Below are positions 57,819 to 64,000 of a DNA stretch of 64,000 nucleotides, in pieces (positions within the stretch are counted from its first letter, which is position 1; each line of letters opens with the position of its first letter). The notes beneath the pieces were generated by a model. That model saw only the letters and a program-made list of their open reading frames with translations, was not told the origin of the DNA and did not search any database. Source of the stretch: Tupaia tana (Eukaryota; Chordata; Mammalia; Scandentia; Tupaiidae); NCBI GenBank assembly GCA_026018925.1, contig JAKSZU010000009.1:69490949-69554948 (forward strand), read 5' to 3'. The position numbers were made by a program, and so were the translations under genes.

Positions 57819-58674
57819 CACTTTTTCCTATTATTAAAGTAGATTCTGTAGTATTGGAAGAGTAAATTTCACCCCAAGTTTCTTCATAATAGAAGATTGT
57901 GTTTCCCAGATCAGAGCAGATAAAGCTTTTACAGTAACTTCAGATGTTTTTTTTCCTGTACTACGTCTTCAGCTCTTGATGATGTAGAAACAAGCTAAGG
58001 AGATATAACTTAGTGAAGAGGATCAAGTTTGCTCTGTGCACAGTGCAGTGTGCAGGTTGAAGTGTCACAAGTTTCAAAGATAACTCCAGGAGGTGGGAGG
58101 ATTCACTCACAAGAAGAAGCCTGTGAAGACTAAGCTCAAGTATCCTGGTGGGGGTGGGTTAAGCCCAGGCAGTGAAAATAAATTTTTGAAAATACAAAAC
58201 AACTCCCCAAATTCCCACACCTAACATCATAACATCATACTCAATGGTGAAAGACAGAAAGATTTTTCTCTAAGGTCAGAACAGGACTTAGATGCCTGCT
58301 TTCACTGTTACTATTCAACATAGTATTTACTGGAAGTTGTAGATGGAGCAGTTAGACAAAAATAAACAGCATCCAAGTTGTAAAGGAAGAGATAAAACTT
58401 TATCCTCAGATTCTACTGTTCTCTATACATAAATTGTCAACATATTCACAATGTGTGGTAATAGAGCTAATAAATAAAATGAATAATGTAGGGTTATATG
58501 ATCAACACTCAAAAATTAGTTGTGTTTTTATGAACTAGCATAAAAATCTGAAAAGTCATTTAAAAATAAATTTAATTTACAATAGTAAATAAAATAATCA
58601 AAAACTTGGAAATAAATTTATCCGAAGAGGACATAATTGTGTTGTATGCTGAAATCAATAAAACATTGCTAAAA

Positions 58675-58936
58675 GGTTTTTTTCAAAGATTTTTGTCATA
58701 GAGGCTATGTGCTTTCCAGAGAGAAACAGAGAGAGATGGTGAGAGGGAAAGTGAAAAATCATCCTCCAAGAAAGATGGCACATGCAACCCTTTCTCCTCC
58801 ATTATCCTCTCAGGATTTTGGTCATGCATGCACATGCTCTTGGTTTGATTTTCAAGCTGTCAAATCTAGAACTCAAACCAGGGTCAGTCATATGGGAGTT
58901 CAGTACCTTAACCACCATGCCACCTGTTGGTCACAG
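58675..58936 (-). mobile_element. L-type tRNA SINE
   Basis: A CpG-poor minus-strand long form ending CCACCTGTTGGTCAC. Confidence 0.84.
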
Positions 58937-59009
58937 AATGAAATTTTAAAAACGTTAAATAAATGGAAAGACCTCTTGTTCTTATGGATACGCAGAGTTA
59001 ACATCGTTA

Positions 59010-59195
59010 AGAACAGTAGATGGCGTGATGTTTACGTTGTTGGACCCCCACGTAGTTGACTGTGGTTCAAGTCCTGGACCTGTTGACTTATACTCATGCC
59101 AGGCATGTGTGCGTGTTTGTCTGAGATCCCGAGAGGAGAATGGTGATCACATGTGCCCTATAGCAAATACCTCTCCAAAAAAAGAAAAAAAATGT
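59010..59195 (+). mobile_element. L-type SINE with internal deletion
   Basis: The head and the start of the middle are intact up to GAGAGGAGAATGG. The copy then jumps to CACATGTGCCCTATAGC, missing the GGAGAAGGG segment and the pyrimidine tract (about 80 bp). Confidence 0.85.
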
Positions 59196-59575
59196 CAATA
59201 ATGCCCATAGCAATCTGCTGATTAAACGCAATTTCTATAAAAATTCCAATAGCTTTTTGTTCCTCACAAATAGAAAGGCATATCCTTAAATTTATATTGA
59301 ATTACAAAGACCTCAAATAGATAAACAATATTGAAAAGAAAAATTAAGTTGTAGAACACACACTACCCAACTTTGAAATTTACTGTAGTGCTACAATAAT
59401 GAAAATGTTGTTACTGATATAAGATGGAACAGAGAGCCCAGAAACAAACTCTTTCACAAATAGTTAAGTAATGTTCCACAAGGGTGCTAGTCACTGAGAT
59501 AAAGAACAACTTTTTCAGCAAATGATGCTGGGTATACAAAATATTCAAAAGCAAAAATTGAAGTTGGATACTAAT

Positions 59576-59781
59576 ATTGGAGTCTTTTATAATGGTTTTG
59601 TTCTGCTACCACCACTGCTTCTAATACTTTCATTTCTCTATGCCTCCATTGTCCAAACCCTCTATATATGATTATTTTCATTTAAATGTTAATATCAGTC
59701 CATTTGTGTATATAAAAACATCTGTATTTAATTGGGACTATATTCCTCATTTTAATTTTCTCAAATCATAAAAATTATAGC

Positions 59782-59819
<38 letters not shown>

Positions 59820-61255
59820 TATATATATGTTTAATTTTTTCCTAAAGCTGTCACAAGAAATCATTTTAATATAAACTGAAAAAAGAAGCTAATTATTCAG
59901 CTGAATTATGTACCAAGATAGTGAGTTGCTATTCTAATAGCAGAGTGTTCTTTGGGAGTTTGGATTTTTAAGTTATAGTAACTATAGGAAGATAAGACAT
60001 TGTGATGCAATTATTTTGATGCAGCTGTTTAACTCTAGTGCATTTTGACGCAGATCTGAAACAGCAAACCATTCAGCTTTCTTTTCCTAATGAAAAATTA
60101 CCATATTAAATGTGAAATATAAAATCTTAACACATTCCCTTGAGAGTTCATTGTCCTAAGATTGGCAAGAAAATATTGGGGGTGGTTTAAGTACCATATG
60201 GCAAATAAAGCACGTATCACCTGGAAACATTTATTTACCATAGTTATTCATCACAGAAAGGTTTAGCAAACATTCTAAGCAAATAGTTTCTTTGTTCTAC
60301 TAATATTCACTTATATCTTAAATTATAACTGTTTTGATTTTCCTTCAATCAACCTGAAAAAAATTGTTGACAGAAATATCTTTTAAAATATTTCAAAATA
60401 CATTGTTAGGAAAAGGAAACTGTCAAAATAAATCTAATGAGTGAAAAATTGCTGTAAAAGATTTAGTTTGAAAGATAAATTTAAAAATTCTACAAACATA
60501 AGGTAATAAAGAAAAGTAATAGTCTACATACTAAAGAACCAGTCAGATGACTTCTGATTTCTCTACAACAATAAACACTTAATGTTTAAAAACAAACAGA
60601 AAGCCTTTCTCAGATGGGTAAAGGCTTTGTGAATATACTACTCACGTGACTTTTATAAAGATAGTTCCTCAAAGACATATTCCAAATATATGAGAAGTTG
60701 ATTAAGTATTAAAAACAAAGTCAAGAAAAGGAAAGTACTATAAAAGGACAGGTGGTGAATCTTAAAACTGATGAATCATGTAAGATTAAATGCAAATTAT
60801 ACTGTCAATACAACAAAAATAAGTAAATGCCAAAAAGAAAAACCTTTGAAAGGGAGACTGACGTGTTAAAACTAATAATTACTCTTACATTAATTTACAA
60901 TCCCTGATTAAATGAACATAACTCAGAAAATGAGGAAGAGGGAGTAAAAATGAAGGTTTCTAAATCATTCATAGTAATGAATTTGGTAATGATATCTTCA
61001 GTACTTTTCTCCCAAATAAGTTGTAACCCAAGTAATTTCTACAAAAAACAACCGCATATACTTCTAAAATAAGAAAAATTTAAAAGATTGGAGGTAACCT
61101 TTGATGATTCTTTGTCTAATATATGCAATATGCTTTGGAATACATAAGACAATAATGAACAAGTCCTTAAAACTCTTGATAGAATTATATACTTGAAAGC
61201 AAATTTGGAGGATATTCAGTTCTGTCTCCTACAAGATGTTTAATTTTCCACTTTG
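59576..61255. other. Unassigned AT-rich block
   Basis: About 1.7 kb without recognised SINE, L1 or LTR. It contains one compound microsatellite and no supported exon. Confidence 0.45.
59783..59830. repeat. Compound (TA)n(CA)n(TA)n microsatellite
   Basis: About 10 TA units pass into 8 CA units and back into TA. Confidence 0.97.
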
Positions 61256-61265
61256 CTATTACTTT

Positions 61266-61537
61266 TTCTTTTCTTTCTTTCTTTTTTTTTTTTTTGGAGT
61301 GGTTTTTACTATAGGGCGTGTGCACTCACCAGAAAGACAGAGAGACAGAAAGCAAGAAATCACCCCCTAGGGGGAATGGCCATGCTGCAATCCCTTCTCT
61401 TCCGTTCTTCTCTCAGGACCTTGGGCACTCACGCACACGCGCCTGGCGTGAGTTTAAACTGTCAGGTCCAGGACTCAAACCACAGTCGACTTCATGGGAG
61501 TCCAGCGACATAGCCATTAAGCTAACTGCTGGTCCCA
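61266..61537 (-). mobile_element. L-type tRNA SINE
   Basis: A CpG-bearing minus-strand long form with exact duplication CTATTACTTT (61256-61265; 61538-61547). Confidence 0.93.
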
Positions 61538-61547
61538 CTATTACTTT

Positions 61548-61984
61548 GTCTTGATGAAAAGTATCCTTGTTAGAATAACTCAACTTGGTTCACAAATTAT
61601 TTGACAGTCTCAGCAATGAAATTATATCGAAACATTACTTGACCCAGGGTAGTCCTTAATTTAATACCTGTATAAATACAGGAGAGGAATTAAATATAGC
61701 TCATTTAGTGAGGCTGCCAGCTTGAGGCTATCTTGTGTTCTTCCCTATATTTAAATATGCTGGACCTGTCTGGAGGCATTAGGAAAAATACCTTAATGAA
61801 AATCTCTACTAGTCTCTCCCCATTATTGAAACTGGAATTTTTCAAACATACTTTACCAAGAAGCATGTTGAAAAGCTAATTCTAGACTCAGACTTTTTTT
61901 GTTTTTGTTTTTCTGTTACTGTAGCAAAGTCTCTCATTCCACCTCTTATCTCTGTCATGGACCTTTGCTGCCTCTTACTGTATG
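61548..61984. other. Unassigned DNA
   Basis: No feature recognised. Confidence 0.4.
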
Positions 61985-62515
61985 AAGTCCTCTACAAACT
62001 GGTTTCAATAGTCTTCTAGATTCATTTATTTGATTAATATGGTATGTGAGTTGACACAACTCATTAGTCATAATTCACTAAGGAGTGAGAACATGTGCTA
62101 TTTGTTTTTCAGTGCCTGACTTATTTCTCTTAGTATCAGTGGAAACTAAAGATTTGATTGCATGGAAGAGAAAAGTGTAAGGTGGATACCAGAATTAGAA
62201 AGGGGAGGGAAATGGGAGGATGGAGTAAACTTGATTAATGATACAAGAGTGCAGGTAGCTAAGCAGAATGAGTTCTAGAACACTATAGCACAGTAGAGCA
62301 ATACTAGCTGGTGACAATTCAATTTATAATTCAAACTAGAAGAACAGATCTTGAATGTGTTCAGTTAACATGATGTAATGATAAATGTTTGAGATGATGG
62401 ATATGTTTATTGCCCTGATTTCGTCATTAAAAAATGTTAACATGTTTTGAAAAACCATAATGTACCCCATAAATATCTGCAATTATTATATATAAATTAA
62501 GAATTATAATAAATC
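61985..62515 (+). mobile_element. Old L1 3'UTR (L1PB/L1MA-like)
   Basis: From 62150 on, the plus strand matches the 3'UTR of primate-lineage L1s as remembered: GATAAATGTTTGAGATGATGG, then ACCCCATAAATATCTGCAATT. The piece 61985-62140 includes GAGTGAGAACATGTGCTATTTG, which is antisense to the L1 end. It therefore may be an inverted 5' portion or a separate fragment. Confidence 0.7.
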
Positions 62516-62519
62516 AAAT

Positions 62520-63700
62520 GAGGTGAAAAAACTACTCTCTAAAGATGACATATGAATAACCAAAAGGCATATGAAAAAATGCTCAATATCCCTCATTGTA
62601 AGGAAAATGAAGATCAAAACAACAATAAGATACCACCTGACTCCAATCAGAATGACTAAGATTAAAAAAACAAAAAGTTATAGGGACCAGTAGTTAGCGT
62701 AATGGCTATGTCGCTGGACTCCCACGTAGTTGACCGCGGTTCGTGTCCTGGACCCGGCGGCTTAAACTCACGCCGGGTGCGTGTGCGTGCATGCCCAAGA
62801 TACCAAGAGGAGAATGGAGGAGATGGGATTGCAGCGTGGCCATCCCCCCTGGGGGGTGATTTCTCGCTTTCTATCTCTCTATCTCTCTCTGTATTTCTGG
62901 CGAGCGCACACACCCTATAGCGAAAACCTCTCAAAAAAAAAAAAAATATAAGTGCTGGTGGGGGTGTGGTGAAAGGGGAACTTTCTTACATTGCTGGTGG
63001 GAATGTAAATTGGTCCAGCCACTATAGAGAACAATTTGGAGATTCCTCAAAAATCTGGTTATAGAACTACCATATGATCCAACAATCCGACTCCTTGATA
63101 TCTACCCAAAGGACAAAAGAATTCTTAATCAGAAAAGTGCTTGCACATCATTGTTTATTGCAGTACTATTCACAATTGCTAAGACATGGAACCAACCCAA
63201 ATGCCCACAAACAGATGAATGGATTGAAAAAATGTGGCACTTATACTCTATGGAATCCTATTCAGCCATAAAAAACAGCAAAACCATGGCTTTTGACAGA
63301 AAGTGGAAGAATATGGAAGATTTACTGCTGAGTAAGCAAGCCAGACTATGAGACATTCTATGTCCCCACTTAATATACTGAGTGTCCGCACTCTATGACT
63401 GAAACTGATTGACTAAAAGATATAGAAACATAGTAAATGTATGTGAATACCAGATACAGTGTGTGTGTGAAAGAGTAGAATCTGAGGAAGGACATTTAGA
63501 AGAAAAATAGAGAGGCAAAGCATTGATGGGACAAAGAAATGTGGTATTATCTGTTGAAGATAATTTTATAATTTATCAACTGGACTAGGGAGAAATGTTC
63601 ACATATTGAAATATTCACTTTGTAAGTTAAATAACATGATTGAATGTATAAAAGAACATGAAATAAAAAATAGTTTTAAAAATGCTTTAAAAAATCAAGA
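62520..63700 (+). mobile_element. Younger L1, ORF2 C-terminal part and 3'UTR
   Basis: Plus-strand ORF2 sequence runs to the stop region, with translation at 63151-63351 including WNQPKCPQTDEWIEKMWH. The 3'UTR continues to AATGTATAAAAGAACATG and an A-rich tail near 63680. It is 5'-truncated. A SINE splits it at 62683. Confidence 0.86.
62683..62946 (+). mobile_element. L-type tRNA SINE in L1
   Basis: One of the most CpG-rich copies, with ACGCCGGGTGCGTGTGCGTG and a 14-A tail. Confidence 0.92.
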
Positions 63701-64000
63701 GAACTCTGTGCATTTTATTGTTGCATAGCGCTGACTACCTGGAAGAATTTAAAGAAGGTTCCACTCAACAGATGCATGATGTATGTGGTATGTCTGCCTT
63801 TCTCATCTCAATTCAAAATGTAAAGGAACTTCAAAACATCCATGGAAATGAAATTAAAAGATAAAAACAAAAAAATATAAACTTTGTTTCTAAAGATAAG
63901 CTCCAACAAATTCAAGACACTTTTGTAAGTAGTAATACCAGCCATTTAGTCCTTCTTTTAAAAAAGTAAGTGTCCTGAGAATTTAACCAAGTCCTTGTCA
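63701..64000. mobile_element. Possible mariner-like remnant and flank
   Basis: From about 63820, GGAACTTCAAAACATCCATGG, then AAATGAAATTAAAAGATAAA, resembles the left end of the palindromic element at 36850. It runs out of the window before a right end could be seen. Confidence 0.4.

Larger units (their letters stand above)
55383..58190 (-). mobile_element. L1 ORF2 start, ORF1 and 5'UTR (split)
   Basis: On the minus strand, about 57490-58190 is 5'UTR-like and 57010-57240 holds the ORF1 coiled coil (NEMQEKTGNQFQEMRKSFQD). 56359-56750 and 55389-55795 continue through ORF1 into early ORF2. It is split by an LTR (55796) and SINEs (56758, 57246, 57651). It appears to be the host into which the L1 at 50736-54318 was inserted. 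Confidence 0.72.
58195..59575 (+). mobile_element. L1 ORF2 fragment (RT onward)
   Basis: Plus-strand text begins in the RT domain (CATCATACTCAATGGTGAAAG) and continues to AACTTTTTCAGCAAATGATGC. SINEs interrupt at 58675 and 59010. It is opposite in strand to the L1 just upstream and lacks its 3' end. Confidence 0.8.

Noticed and set aside
1..64000. Prokaryotic features (operons, CRISPR arrays, insertion sequences)
   Set aside because: Base composition, SINE/L1/LTR content and lack of coding density show mammalian DNA; the spaced repeats are SINEs and microsatellites.

Overview
The window is non-coding genomic DNA of a placental mammal. It is AT-rich, with no intact protein-coding gene and no RNA gene that I can support. 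I count about 68 copies or fragments of tRNA-derived SINEs, many LINE-1 (L1) fragments on both strands, several solo LTRs, old MIR and MaLR elements, palindromic mariner-type elements, microsatellites and two processed pseudogenes. The dominant SINE has a tRNA-like head with A and B boxes, a G/A-rich middle, a (TCTCTG)n pyrimidine tract and an A-rich tail. This fits what I recall of the CYN SINEs of colugos (Dermoptera, e.g. Galeopterus). L1 3' ends and MLT1 LTRs of types I associate with primates and their relatives also fit. The colugo assignment is inference, about 0.65-0.7.

Layout. 1-6.3 kb: dense SINEs around L1 and MIR fragments. 6.7-9.8 kb: plus-strand L1 ORF2 pieces. 10-13.3 kb: short and divergent SINEs, including one SINE nested inside another. 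13.3-16.0 kb: repeat-poor AT-rich DNA. 16.0-16.9 kb: MLT1 LTR carrying two SINEs. 18.2-22.1 kb: HNRNPH1 retropseudogene, split in its 3'UTR by an HMGN1 retropseudogene, which itself holds an L1 end and a SINE. 22.3-33.2 kb: LTR-like sequence, old L1M 5' and 3' portions, then about 4 kb of a plus-strand L1 (reverse transcriptase to 3'UTR). 33.3-42.2 kb: MIR, SINEs and mariner-like elements. 42.2-43.6 kb: ancient interspersed repeat and an LTR-like piece. 43.6-48.4 kb: longest repeat-poor stretch. 49.4-58.2 kb: nested minus-strand L1s, one with tandem ~160-bp monomers in its 5'UTR, plus two well-bounded solo LTRs (6-bp and 4-bp target duplications). 58.2-64 kb: plus-strand L1 pieces, an unassigned AT-rich block and a younger L1 3' end.

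Nothing here acts as a gene system. The window records layered retrotransposition, and target-site duplications allow several insertions to be ordered. SINE classes used below: L = long form (~250 bp); S = short form (~130-190 bp, same head and pyrimidine tract but without the middle block); D = divergent, older tRNA-headed form. Boundaries without a stated target duplication are approximate, by eye.
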